Shown here in pieces: positions 9,276 through 17,720 of a stretch of 64,000 bases of DNA. The notes beneath the pieces were generated by a model that made no database searches, was not told the DNA's origin, and saw only the letters and a program-made list of their open reading frames with translations. Source of the stretch: an uncultured Campylobacter sp. (GTDB taxonomy: Bacteria > Campylobacterota > Campylobacteria > Campylobacterales > Campylobacteraceae). The DNA is taken from the NCBI RefSeq assembly GCF_905372745.1, contig NZ_CAJPQR010000007.1, positions 1 to 64,000 on the forward strand. Direction: 5' to 3'. Numbering within the stretch: position 1 is the stretch's first letter; every line of letters starts with the position of its first letter. The position numbers and the translations under genes were made by a program.

Positions 9276-9281
9276 ATTATA
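9276..9281 (-). promoter_or_regulatory. Probable -10 box for trxA operon
   Basis: On the minus strand GTGTATAATTACG gives an extended -10 (TGTATAAT) about 29 bases before the trxA ATG. A strong Shine-Dalgarno sequence lies downstream. Confidence 0.6.
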
Positions 9282-9317
9282 CACGAAAGTATTTAAATTT
9301 TAGCTAAATAAGAATTT

Positions 9318-9656
9318 TTACAAACTAATATTTTCTATCCACTTTATCTCGCTCTTTTTTATCGCGATCAAATCGACCTGAAAATCGGCGTTAGCGCCGT
9401 TTTGCAACAGATAAAAATCGATAGTTTTTAAAATTTTATTAAATTTAGCGGGCGTGAGGCGATACTCTGCCTCGTAGTCGCCCTGCGTAGCTTTGATTTC
9501 GACGAAGCGCAAGATGCCGTCTTTTTTAGCGATGACGTCGATCTCGCCGAATTTAGAGCTAAAATTTCTAGCGAGTATCTCGCAGCCGTTTTTTAGCAAA
9601 AACTCGCAAGCCAGATCCTCCGAACTCTTGCCGAAAAGATACGCCCTAAGCCCCAA
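9318..9656 (-). CDS. yraN: YraN/UPF0102 family nuclease-fold protein
   Basis: A 112-residue member of the UPF0102 family, which has a restriction-endonuclease-like fold. The core motif GEIDVIAKKDG followed by VEIKA matches the E...D...ExK catalytic pattern. The cellular role in Campylobacter is not established. It lies 3 bp after hom on the same strand and is probably co-transcribed with it. Confidence 0.88.
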   Translation of the reverse strand: MGLRAYLFGKSSEDLACEFLLKNGCEILARNFSSKFGEIDVIAKKDGILRFVEIKATQGDYEAEYRLTPAKFNKILKTIDFYLLQNGANADFQVDLIAIKKSEIKWIENISL

Positions 9657-9659
9657 ATT

Positions 9660-10922
9660 TTACTCTTCTATCCTCATCATAAAAGGCTTTTCTTTTACGA
9701 ACTCTTGCTCTTGCAAAATTTCCATAGTGCGCCTCACGTCCTTTTCCACGCTCGCGTGCGTCGTGAAAAATAGCGTCGCATACGGACTTTCGTCCTTCGG
9801 TTTTTGCAGCAGGCTATCGATGGAGAGGTTGTTTTCACTCATTAAATTCGTGATTTTAGCCAGCACGCCGACTTTGTCCTCGACTCTAAGCCTAAAATAA
9901 TACTTCGTGCAAATTTCGCTCGGATCTAAAAGCTCAAGCGCATTTAGCTCAAAGGGCGCCTTGTAGCCTAGCATCGGGGATTTGCCGTCTCTGGCGATGT
10001 CGATCAAGTCGCTGATGATCGAGCTTGCCGTCGCCGGACCGCCAGCGCCCGGACCGTAAAACATCGTCTCTCCGACCGCGTCTCCCACTACGCTCACGGC
10101 ATTTGTTACGCCGTCTGTTTTAGCTATCATTTTATCTTTAGGTACTAGCGCCGGATGTACGCGCAGCTCGACCTTGTCGCCGGTTTTTTTGGCGATGGCG
10201 AGCAGTTTAATCACGTACTCGAAATCGTTGGCGAAAAAGATATCCTCGGGCGTGATGCCTTCGATGCCTTCTATTAGGATGTCTTCGGGGTTGCCGTGCA
10301 CGCCGTATGCGATGCTAGCTAGGATCAGTAGCTTGTGCGCCGCGTCAAAGCCCCCGACGTCAAAGGTCGGATCGGCCTCGGCGTAGCCTAGCTCCTGGGC
10401 TTTTTTTAGCGCGTCCGCGAAATTTGATCCCTTGCTCATCATCGAGGTTAAGATGTAGTTGCTCGTGCCGTTTAAAATCCCATTGATGCTTAGGATGTGG
10501 TTGGCACTAAGGCCCTCGCGAAGAGCTCTGATGATAGGTATGCCGCCCGCGACGCTAGCCTCGAAGCCAAACGGCGTGTTTTGCGCCAAATTTTGCAAGG
10601 CGTAGCGGTGATAGGCTAGTAGCGCTTTGTTTGCCGTTACGACGGCTTTTTTGCGCTCTAAAATTTTGCTAACGACCCTAAAAGGCTCCTCGACGCCGCC
10701 CATAAGCTCGACGAAAACATCGATATCCTCGCGCTCTAGGACGCTATCTATATCGTCCGTGAGAGGGATGGCGACGTCTCTTTTTTTGCTTAAATTTCTA
10801 ACGACGCCGATAACCGGAACTATCTCTTCGCCGCATCTTGCCGCGATTAGTTTTTTGTTTTGGAGTAAAATTTTAGCTACGGCTTCTCCGACCGTGCCGA
10901 CGCCTAAAATGGCTATATTCAT
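9660..10922 (-). CDS. hom: Homoserine dehydrogenase
   Basis: Makes homoserine from aspartate semialdehyde for Thr and Met synthesis. The 420-residue protein has an N-terminal NAD-binding GVGTVGEAVA, a catalytic domain with GILNGTSNYIL and EADPTFDVGG DAAHK-type motifs, and a C-terminal ACT domain (from about residue 350, DKVGVLAKITNLM), so feedback control by threonine is likely. Its ATG overlaps the upstream aminotransferase stop by 4 bases. Confidence 0.96.
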   Translation of the reverse strand: MNIAILGVGTVGEAVAKILLQNKKLIAARCGEEIVPVIGVVRNLSKKRDVAIPLTDDIDSVLEREDIDVFVELMGGVEEPFRVVSKILERKKAVVTANKALLAYHRYALQNLAQNTPFGFEASVAGGIPIIRALREGLSANHILSINGILNGTSNYILTSMMSKGSNFADALKKAQELGYAEADPTFDVGGFDAAHKLLILASIAYGVHGNPEDILIEGIEGITPEDIFFANDFEYVIKLLAIAKKTGDKVELRVHPALVPKDKMIAKTDGVTNAVSVVGDAVGETMFYGPGAGGPATASSIISDLIDIARDGKSPMLGYKAPFELNALELLDPSEICTKYYFRLRVEDKVGVLAKITNLMSENNLSIDSLLQKPKDESPYATLFFTTHASVEKDVRRTMEILQEQEFVKEKPFMMRIEE

Positions 10923-12127
10923 GCAAATTCTTTCAGATATTTTTTGACGTTTCGCGCCGCTTGGCGGATACGGTTTTCGTTCTCGATAAGAGCAAGGCGC
11001 ACATAGTCATTGCCGCCTTCGCCAAAGCCGATACCGGGGCTCACCGCGACGCTTGCTTTAGTAAGCAGCTGTTTAGAAAACTCGAGGCTGCCGATGTTTC
11101 CGACTTGCGGCGGGATTTTTGCCCAGATAAACATACTCGAGCTTGGCTTATGCATCTCCCAGCCGGCGCTTGCAAAGGCTTCTAGCATCACGTCGCGACG
11201 TTTTTCGTAAATTTGACGGATGTCCTCGACGCAGCTTTGATCGCCGTCTAGCGCGACGGTTGCTGAGACTTGTATCGGGGTAAACATGCCGTAATCGACC
11301 CATGATTTTATCTTTTTAAGAGCGGCGCAAAGGCGCTTGTTTCCGCATAAAAATCCGACGCGCCAGCCGGCCATATTGTAGCTTTTTGATAGCGTGTAGC
11401 ACTCGACGGCGACGTCTTTTGCGCCTTCTACTTCAAAGATGCTCGGCGTCTTATAGCCGTCAAACGTGAGGTCTGCGTAGGCGATGTCCGAGATCACGTA
11501 AAAGCGCTCTTGCTTGCTCATCGCGACTAGCCGCTCGTAGAAGCTCTTTTGCACGGTTACGGTAGTTGGATTGTGCGGGAAATTTACGACGACGTATTTA
11601 GGTCTCGGCGAGCTTGAGCGAATAGTGTGAAGCAGGTCTTCGAAAAATTTATTTTCGTCAAGCTCGAATTTATCGTTGTATTTTAGCGGCATCTTCGCCA
11701 CGCTACCGCCGGCAAACAAAAACGCCTGAGTGTGTATAGGGTATGCGGGATCCGGTACTACGGCTACGTCGCCCGGATTTACTATCGCTTGGGCTAGATG
11801 CACGAAGCCCTCTTTGCTGCCCATAACGGCAACGGCCTCGGTATCTGGGTCTAAATTTACGCCGTATTTGCGCTTATACCAGTTGCAGATGGCTAGACGG
11901 AGTTTGTAGATGCCAGCGCTCGCCGAGTAGCCGTGGGTTTTGTCTTTTTGCGCGCTTTCGCAGAGTTTATCGACGATGTGCTGAGGTGTGCGACCCTCCG
12001 GGTTTCCCATGGAAAAGTCGATGATATCCTCGCCTGCTCGGCGTGCGGCCATTTTTATAGCGTTTACCTCGGCAAATACGTAGTTTGGAAGCCTTTCAAT
12101 CGTATTAAATCTAATCTCGTCAAACAT
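10919..12127 (-). CDS. PLP-dependent class I/II aminotransferase (AlaC/DapL-like group)
   Basis: A 402-residue fold-type I aminotransferase. NFPHNPTT (182-189), SDIAYAD (213-219) and LSKSYNMAGWRVGF with the PLP lysine K248 are clear. The overall pattern is closest to alanine/glutamate-pyruvate type transaminases that sit beside hom in Campylobacter. Coupling to hom (4-bp overlap) suggests a role in Asp/Thr/Met or alanine metabolism, but substrate cannot be fixed from sequence. Full length, with no anomalies. Confidence 0.88.
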   Translation of the reverse strand: MFDEIRFNTIERLPNYVFAEVNAIKMAARRAGEDIIDFSMGNPEGRTPQHIVDKLCESAQKDKTHGYSASAGIYKLRLAICNWYKRKYGVNLDPDTEAVAVMGSKEGFVHLAQAIVNPGDVAVVPDPAYPIHTQAFLFAGGSVAKMPLKYNDKFELDENKFFEDLLHTIRSSSPRPKYVVVNFPHNPTTVTVQKSFYERLVAMSKQERFYVISDIAYADLTFDGYKTPSIFEVEGAKDVAVECYTLSKSYNMAGWRVGFLCGNKRLCAALKKIKSWVDYGMFTPIQVSATVALDGDQSCVEDIRQIYEKRRDVMLEAFASAGWEMHKPSSSMFIWAKIPPQVGNIGSLEFSKQLLTKASVAVSPGIGFGEGGNDYVRLALIENENRIRQAARNVKKYLKEFA

Positions 12128-12137
12128 AAATTTTTCC

Positions 12138-12935
12138 TTATTCTAGGTAGATTTTGAGCCCTCGTTTGATATTTTCTAGACTGACCGCATCATCGATCAT
12201 TAGATATTTTGCGTTTTGCGGAAAGGAAACCTTTAGGCTATTTATAGCCTTGTCGCTTCGTTTTTCCTCGAGTAAATTTAAATTTTTATCCAAAATTCTC
12301 ACGATAGCCGACCAGCGATCCTCCCCGTCTGCGCCTATGGCGGCGACTTTTGCGCCGCTAACGTCGATGAGATAGGGCTCAAGCGGTTTTGAGAGCTGAA
12401 CCTGCTGCGAAAACGGTACCGGGGTTTGATTGATCGACGAATTTGACGCGTCGATGACGTACTCGTAGGATAGCTCGCCGGCCCTGTTTATATCTGTTAT
12501 TTCGGTGCCGCTTTCTTTAAAGGCAGAGTATAGCGAGCCTGGATCAGGGATAAATTTAGTATCTACGGTTACTCCCCAAGTCGCACCGCCGGCACTAGAA
12601 AATTCGCTCGTTAAGATGTCGTTATAGCCTAGTCCGTTTAGGGCGTCTTTGGCGATTTTAATGAGAAGCAACGGATTGTTTTGACGCGAGATAAATTTGA
12701 TATTTACTTTTACGTTTTGCTTGTAGGATAGGCGTAGGAGCGAATTTGACTTTAAAACGTTTGAAATTTTGGCGATGTCGGGCTTGCCGTTTGCGTTTAG
12801 ATATGCCGAGCCGTCGCCAAAGAGCTGGGTCGATTTTGCGCTATTTTGACCGAGCAATCCGCCTGCTATATCCGCCACGCTGCCCGCAAAACAAAAGACC
12901 GCGCTAAGGACTAAAAGTTGGAGCTTTTTTACCAT
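12138..12935 (-). CDS. Exported protein of unknown function
   Basis: A 265-residue protein with a signal peptide (about 1-20, LLVLSAVFCFAGSVA), so probably periplasmic. No domain is recognised. The C-terminal part reads as beta-rich (YLIDVSGAKVAAIGADGEDRWSAIVRI). It overlaps the upstream RodZ-like gene by 7 bases, so the two are translationally coupled and may act together at the envelope. An orthologue occupies the same place in C. jejuni by my recollection. Confidence 0.75.
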   Translation of the reverse strand: MVKKLQLLVLSAVFCFAGSVADIAGGLLGQNSAKSTQLFGDGSAYLNANGKPDIAKISNVLKSNSLLRLSYKQNVKVNIKFISRQNNPLLLIKIAKDALNGLGYNDILTSEFSSAGGATWGVTVDTKFIPDPGSLYSAFKESGTEITDINRAGELSYEYVIDASNSSINQTPVPFSQQVQLSKPLEPYLIDVSGAKVAAIGADGEDRWSAIVRILDKNLNLLEEKRSDKAINSLKVSFPQNAKYLMIDDAVSLENIKRGLKIYLE

Positions 12936-13960
12936 GATTTGCCTTTGTTAAGCGCTACGAATTCATCAAATGAAAGCGGAGTTACCTTATCTTTTTCGAC
13001 TAGAAAGCGCTTTGGGTTGTCGCCGCTAAATTTGATATTTTGCTCGCCGATTTCTAAATTTACCTCGCCGTGGCCGGTAACGACGAGCTGCTTTTTACCT
13101 ATCTCGATAGTGACTGGATTTGAAGCATTTAGCGAGCGTTTTTTATTGTCGTCCAGGTTTATCACCCCAAGCCATACTTTTTTACGAGGGACGACTTTTA
13201 TCTCGCTAAGCCCGTTTAATTCGTATATATCGCCGGTTTTAGGCGTAGATGAAACGGTAGCGGTTATATTTTGCTCGGTTTTATTTGACATCTCGGTAGG
13301 TTGCAAATTTTGACCTGTATTTTGCTCTATAGGTTTTGGCTGCGCGACCGTCGCGACGGTTACGTTTATCTCGGGTAGAGGTTGAGCGGCGTTAGGTATA
13401 GCTAAATTTGAGACGTTTTCTTCGCTATTGCTAAGCTCGTCTTGCGCCTTTGTAGAGGGAGAGGACGACACGCTGACCGTGATATTTGCGTCTTTGATGG
13501 AGTCTAAATTTTTAGTCGCCTGTTGCACTACGTTTGTATCGGAGTAAGTCACGCTTTTGTTTTTGTCCTCAAAGAAACTCGAGAGGTCGCCGATGTATTT
13601 TTGGGGCTCAAAAAAGTAAATCAAAGCGCCTATCGCGCAAATAGCGATGATGCCGCCCAGCATACCGCCGTAAGAGGATTTTTCGCTTGCGGTATAGGCC
13701 GGAATTTTAGGCGATATGGTTATAGTTTTATGCTTTAACTCGCTCTCGTGCTCGGCCATAAACGTCTCGTATTCTCGCATCCACGACGTAAAGTCGATAT
13801 CAAGCTCGCGCTCCAGAATTTTAACAAAACCCTTGACGTTAAAACGTGCCAACTTTTCAAAATTTTTATCGGCGATGTAGCCTAGATATTCTGCCTCGAT
13901 GTGCGTTCTTCTGGCGACCTCGCTAAGCCCTAATTCTTTTAGCAAACTTATGTCATTCAT
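12929..13960 (-). CDS. RodZ-like single-pass membrane protein
   Basis: A 343-residue protein. Residues 1-60 look like an HTH of the RodZ/HTH_25 kind (LKELGLSEVARRTHI...YLGYI...GFVKILERELDID). One membrane segment lies at about 95-117. A Ser/Thr/Asn-rich linker and a C-terminal beta-rich domain (about 245-343) follow. This cytoplasmic-HTH, membrane, periplasmic-domain order is that of RodZ, which links MreB to the wall. MreB/MreC are encoded 13 kb away. The assignment is inferred from architecture. It overlaps rlmB by 8 bases and the next gene by 7. Confidence 0.6.
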   Translation of the reverse strand: MNDISLLKELGLSEVARRTHIEAEYLGYIADKNFEKLARFNVKGFVKILERELDIDFTSWMREYETFMAEHESELKHKTITISPKIPAYTASEKSSYGGMLGGIIAICAIGALIYFFEPQKYIGDLSSFFEDKNKSVTYSDTNVVQQATKNLDSIKDANITVSVSSSPSTKAQDELSNSEENVSNLAIPNAAQPLPEINVTVATVAQPKPIEQNTGQNLQPTEMSNKTEQNITATVSSTPKTGDIYELNGLSEIKVVPRKKVWLGVINLDDNKKRSLNASNPVTIEIGKKQLVVTGHGEVNLEIGEQNIKFSGDNPKRFLVEKDKVTPLSFDEFVALNKGKSW

Positions 13961-14633
13961 TTATAATCCTATCGCAAAGTATGGCAAACGCAGCCGAGAC
14001 GTTTAGGCTGTCCCAGTCGTTTTTCATTTTTATTCCTACTATTTCGTCGCTTTTGGCAAGGACTTTTTTATGCAAGCCTTCGCCCTCGCTGCCCATCACG
14101 AGCGCGACTTTTTGGTTAAATTTGACCTCGTGAGCGTTTTTGCCGCCGCTTGCCGTGGCGTAAATTTTAAAACCGACCTGTTTTAGCTCGTTTAGCAAGC
14201 TAAGGCCGTCTTCTACAAGAGCGATGTTTGCCTCGTAAGCCGCTGCGCTACTAGCTCGCAGGATGCCTTCCATCGCTAAATTTTTAGCGACGACGACGAT
14301 GCCTCCGCAGCCGAGTGCATGCGCCGTTCTGACGATGGCGCCGATGTTTCCGACATCGCTAAGTCCGTATAAAACCGCTATAAAATTTTGTTTTTTTATC
14401 TCGTCGATACTCTTAAACTCAAACTCTTCGACCTCGGCTAAAAAACCTTGGTGATTGCCGCCGCGCGCGAGAGCTTGAGCTTTTTGGTTATCTACGCGTT
14501 TTATCGGCGCGCCGATGCCTACGATCTGCGAAAATAGCGTCTTGTCGCACTCTTTGGCGAGATAGACTGTTTTGACGTTTTTTTTATAGTTTTTTATGAT
14601 GTGCAAAAATAGCTGTTTACCGTATATTATCAT
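13953..14633 (-). CDS. rlmB: SpoU/TrmH-family rRNA 2'-O-methyltransferase (RlmB type)
   Basis: A 226-residue SPOUT enzyme using SAM to methylate ribose 2'-OH, probably on 23S rRNA. The three SpoU motifs are visible: NIGAIVRTAHALG, LVMGSEGEGLHKKV and SLNVSAAFAILCDRI. A short N-terminal substrate-binding domain precedes them (GIGAPIKRVDNQKAQALARGG), as in RlmB. A tRNA target (TrmH) is less likely given that domain. It begins 81 bp after rsmI and overlaps the RodZ-like gene. Confidence 0.88.
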   Translation of the reverse strand: MIIYGKQLFLHIIKNYKKNVKTVYLAKECDKTLFSQIVGIGAPIKRVDNQKAQALARGGNHQGFLAEVEEFEFKSIDEIKKQNFIAVLYGLSDVGNIGAIVRTAHALGCGGIVVVAKNLAMEGILRASSAAAYEANIALVEDGLSLLNELKQVGFKIYATASGGKNAHEVKFNQKVALVMGSEGEGLHKKVLAKSDEIVGIKMKNDWDSLNVSAAFAILCDRIINE

Positions 14634-14713
14634 CGCCTGATAATAGCTAAAAATCGGTAAAATTTAGCTAAATTTTTAGATAATTTCGCCCTTTGCTAAG
14701 TCCGTATGCGATT

Positions 14714-15526
14714 TTAGCGAGCAAGTTCGGAGTAAATTTCTTTAGCGCTTTTGCCCGTAATTTTTGCTAGGAGTTTGGCCTTGGCTTTAGGCGAAATTTC
14801 AAGTTCTAAAATATCGTTTTGAGTGATTTTTTCTGAGGTAAAATTTGGATTTTTTTGCACTACGACGCACCACTCACCGCTTAGATTCGACTCTTGTAGC
14901 TTTTTTGCCAGATTGTTTGCCGCGGCTCTAAATTTTGTTTCAAATTTTTTCGTCGCCTCTTTTATGGCAAAAATTTCTCTATCCGGCTCAAGCTTGGCAA
15001 AGTCTAAAATGAGCGAAAGTATACGTTTTGGGCTTTCGTAGATGACTACGGGAAACGGCGAATTTAGCGCATTTTGCACCGCTGCGGCTCGCTCTTTGCC
15101 GTTGTTTGGCAAAAATCCTAGAAAGCAAAATTCTTTTTCGCAAAGACCGCTTGCGACGACGGCTAAGAGTGCGGCATTTGATCCGCTCAGCACTTCGTAT
15201 GCGATGTCGTTTTTTATCGCGAAATTTACGAGCGCGGCTCCAGGATCGCTGATGCCCGGCATTCCCGCATCGCTTAAAAACGCAACGTTTTTATCAAAAA
15301 TCTCAAGCTTGATTTTGGATAAAATTTCATCTTCGTTATGCGTGTGTAGCGGGATAAAATTTTGGATGTTTATATTTGCGTCAAAACGCGTATTTAGCAG
15401 GTTTATGAGAGATTTTGCGACTCTGGTATCTTCGCAAAAGAGTATCTCGCATTCGCGCAAAACGCTCAAAGCGCGAAGCGAGATATCGCTTAAATTTCCT
15501 ATCGGCGTAGGAACGAAATATAGCAA
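14714..15526 (-). CDS. rsmI: 16S rRNA (cytidine1402-2'-O)-methyltransferase
   Basis: A 270-residue tetrapyrrole-methylase-fold enzyme that methylates C1402 of 16S rRNA at the P site. It starts MLYFVPTPIGNLSDISLRAL, has FCEDTRV, the SAM loop SDAGMPGISDPGA, and YESPKRI, all RsmI hallmarks. Length is normal. It follows rpmE by 4 bp, consistent with a ribosome-related operon. Confidence 0.95.
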   Translation of the reverse strand: MLYFVPTPIGNLSDISLRALSVLRECEILFCEDTRVAKSLINLLNTRFDANINIQNFIPLHTHNEDEILSKIKLEIFDKNVAFLSDAGMPGISDPGAALVNFAIKNDIAYEVLSGSNAALLAVVASGLCEKEFCFLGFLPNNGKERAAAVQNALNSPFPVVIYESPKRILSLILDFAKLEPDREIFAIKEATKKFETKFRAAANNLAKKLQESNLSGEWCVVVQKNPNFTSEKITQNDILELEISPKAKAKLLAKITGKSAKEIYSELAR

Positions 15527-15530
15527 AGGA

Positions 15531-15731
15531 TTATTTTAAGTTATATTTTTTCTTAAATTTATCGACGCGGCCCGCGCTATCTACGATCTTTTCACTGCCC
15601 GTAAAAAACGGATGGCACTCTGAGCAGATATCTACTCTGATCTCGCTTTTGTTTGACTTCGTAGTGAAGGTGTTGCCGCAAGCGCAAGTTACTTTGCACT
15701 CAACAAATTCTGGATGAATTTCTTTTTTCAT
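15531..15731 (-). CDS. rpmE: 50S ribosomal protein L31 (zinc-binding type)
   Basis: A 66-residue L31 with the four-cysteine zinc form (CKVTCAC ... CSECHPFFTG). Two ATGs are adjacent. I choose the second, at 15731, because AGGA lies 7 bases before it, against 4 for the first, and because family members start MKKEIHP. It is preceded by its own promoter-like sequence and followed after 4 bp by rsmI. Confidence 0.95.
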   Translation of the reverse strand: MKKEIHPEFVECKVTCACGNTFTTKSNKSEIRVDICSECHPFFTGSEKIVDSAGRVDKFKKKYNLK

Positions 15732-15785
15732 CATTTTATCCTTTTATCGGTCTGATTTTTTAATTTTTATTTAAAGTAAGGCGAG

Positions 15786-15791
15786 ATTATA
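15786..15791 (-). promoter_or_regulatory. Probable -10 box for rpmE
   Basis: On the minus strand TTTTGTATAATCTCG gives an extended -10 (TGTATAAT) about 55 bases before the rpmE ATG. It lies in the 85-bp gap after rsmE. Confidence 0.55.
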
Positions 15792-15816
15792 CAAAAAACT
15801 TCGTAAAAAATCAAAT

Positions 15817-16473
15817 TTAAATTAAAATTTTAGCCGCTATGCCTAAAATCGCTGTTTGCGAGCGCAAAATATTTTTTGCTCTCAGTCCGTATTTTTTGGC
15901 GACCGCCTCTCGCTCGCTCCCGCTAAATCCTCCCTCGGGGCCGATCGCTAAAATTTCCTTGCCCGCGTAGCCATCTAGGTTTTCGCCTTCAAAGTCGATA
16001 AGAGCGACATTTGGGTAAAATTTGACTAATTCGTCTAAGCTTTTATAAATTTCAAATTTCATCAAATCGTTTCGTCCGCACTGCTCGCACGAGCTTATCA
16101 AAATGCGCTCTAGGCGCGAAAAATCGAGCTTAAAGTTTTTTTGCGAAAATTCGCCGTAAAAAAAGACGATTTTAGCTACGCCCATTTCGTTTAGGCTAGG
16201 CAGCGTTTTTTCGATCGTTTTTGGATCGACGACGGCCCAGGCTAGCGTTAGATCGCTATTTCGCGCTTCCACGTCGTGCGAAAATATCAAATTTAGCTCC
16301 GCACCCCTTTTGTCTAAATTTACGATTTCATAGATGTGGTTTTGTCCGTCGGTCAAATTTCGCACGTCGATGCGCTCGCCTACCTTCGCTCGCCGCGCCT
16401 TTAGGTGCAAAAACGCCTCTCCATCAAGCCTTATTTGCTCGTTTTTTGCTTCTTTTGAATATAAAAATTTCAT
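15817..16473 (-). CDS. rsmE: 16S rRNA (uracil1498-N3)-methyltransferase
   Basis: A 218-residue SPOUT enzyme methylating N3 of U1498 in 16S rRNA. Key segments are an N-terminal PUA-like part (HLKARRAKVGERIDV), LAWAVVDPKTIEKTLPSLNEMGV, and the SAM-binding knot ILAIGPEGGFSGSERE followed by LRSQTAILG. Slightly short for the family but complete. Its start overlaps the next upstream gene's stop by 4 bases. Confidence 0.93.
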   Translation of the reverse strand: MKFLYSKEAKNEQIRLDGEAFLHLKARRAKVGERIDVRNLTDGQNHIYEIVNLDKRGAELNLIFSHDVEARNSDLTLAWAVVDPKTIEKTLPSLNEMGVAKIVFFYGEFSQKNFKLDFSRLERILISSCEQCGRNDLMKFEIYKSLDELVKFYPNVALIDFEGENLDGYAGKEILAIGPEGGFSGSEREAVAKKYGLRAKNILRSQTAILGIAAKILI

Positions 16474-16883
16474 CTCACCCCGCTTGCAATTAGTATAAAA
16501 ACAAAATCGGCCGCGATTTTTAGGCGCATTTTGGCTCTAAAATCAGCAAAATTTTTAGTTTTCATCGCCTTTTTTAGCTGCTTAAACTCCATTGCTCCAA
16601 GCCCGATAAGCAGCATCCAAACAGCGATCATAACAAGAGCTTTGAGGCCCAGATAAAAGTAAAAAACGCTCATCAAAAGCAGCCCCGTAAGCATCATCGC
16701 GGCCAAAAACGAGTAGTAGGTGGGCAAAAATAGCCTGATGCGTTTAGCGTAGGCTGGCGAATTTATACCGAAATTTATCAGGCAAAAGTGCGTCGCGACT
16801 AACGCCAAAAGCGTAAAGGCAAGCCCGATATGTATAGAGCGCGCTAGCTCGTAGAGCTCTGATAGATGTTCGTTAAATTTCAT
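16470..16883 (-). CDS. Small integral membrane protein (CopD-like)
   Basis: A 137-residue protein with four predicted membrane helices and short connecting loops. The arrangement, with histidines near membrane faces (SIHIGLAF, LVATHFC), recalls the CopD/haem-membrane families found at this position in C. jejuni. No catalytic motif is seen. It overlaps the lipoprotein gene upstream and rsmE downstream by 4 bases each, so it is translationally coupled in one operon. Confidence 0.7.
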   Translation of the reverse strand: MKFNEHLSELYELARSIHIGLAFTLLALVATHFCLINFGINSPAYAKRIRLFLPTYYSFLAAMMLTGLLLMSVFYFYLGLKALVMIAVWMLLIGLGAMEFKQLKKAMKTKNFADFRAKMRLKIAADFVFILIASGVR

Positions 16884-17062
16884 TTTTCAGGCACCGGTTC
16901 CGGCGGCATATTTTCGTCGATACTCACGTTTGCGTCGCTTTGTGCGATAGGTACGTCGCTGGGGACGGTTTCGTTTAGATCTAGTTCAGGCGAGCTTTTT
17001 TCGTCCTCGCAGCCGCTAAAGATTAGAGCCGTCAGCGTCAAAATCGCAAGAATTTTCCTCAT
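16880..17062 (-). CDS. Small lipoprotein
   Basis: A 60-residue protein with a signal peptide and lipobox IFSGC; Cys18 would be lipidated. The mature part is short, acidic and proline-rich (ENMPPEPVPEK), so it is probably disordered. It overlaps the membrane-protein gene by 4 bases and follows queD by 5. Function unknown. Confidence 0.72.
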   Translation of the reverse strand: MRKILAILTLTALIFSGCEDEKSSPELDLNETVPSDVPIAQSDANVSIDENMPPEPVPEK

Positions 17063-17067
17063 TTGCG

Positions 17068-17649
17068 CTAGACCTCCTTTGGATTTACTATTTTTTTGCC
17101 TAGTTTGATCTTCTCAAACAGCTCCGCGTCCTCCCACTCGACTCTCACGCCCTCGGAAAAGACGACCTCGTTTAAATTTACCTCGCCCATTTTAGCGTTA
17201 TACGCATCCTCTCTGAAGCACTGCGCGTAGCCCGTATCAGTCTCGTGGACGATGATGCTGTGAAGCTTCACTTCGCGCTCGCCGTTTTGCATCTGAGTGG
17301 CTTTTAAAAGCCTATCTATCATCACGAAAAATATCCTGCAAAACTGCTCTGCAGAGGGGTTTAGCGGGATCTCTACCCAGCGCGCGGAGTGCTTTTTGAG
17401 GTCGTTTTTGTACTCGGCTTCGTCGCCGCTAAATATCGTCGTGCAGTGATCAAAGCTATCGATGATGCAGCCGATTTCGCGCTTCATCAGGCCAAAATCA
17501 TACACCATCCCCGCGTTATCGAGAAAATTTGACTCAAGTAAAATTTCAGCCCTGTAAGAATGCCCGTGGATGCTCGTTTTGCAGCGTTTTGAGCTACAAA
17601 ATCTAACTATGTGAGCGTTTTCAAATTTAAACATTTTTCTTATTATCAT
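17068..17649 (-). CDS. queD: 6-carboxy-5,6,7,8-tetrahydropterin synthase
   Basis: Second step of 7-deazaguanine (queuosine) synthesis, from dihydroneopterin triphosphate. The 193-residue protein has the zinc His set FENAH and HGHSY, the segment YDFGLMKREIG, FDHCT, and a C-terminal VHETDTGYAQC. It is longer than the roughly 120-residue E. coli enzyme, with an insert and C-terminal tail common in Epsilonproteobacteria. queE lies 71 bp upstream on the same strand, so the pair forms the pathway's core here. Confidence 0.92.
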   Translation of the reverse strand: MIIRKMFKFENAHIVRFCSSKRCKTSIHGHSYRAEILLESNFLDNAGMVYDFGLMKREIGCIIDSFDHCTTIFSGDEAEYKNDLKKHSARWVEIPLNPSAEQFCRIFFVMIDRLLKATQMQNGEREVKLHSIIVHETDTGYAQCFREDAYNAKMGEVNLNEVVFSEGVRVEWEDAELFEKIKLGKKIVNPKEV

Positions 17650-17720
17650 TTTAGCTCCGTTTATTAAATTTTACCGTTTCGCGCCGTAAAGATGCGGGTG
17701 ATGCTGCCTAAATTTACGCT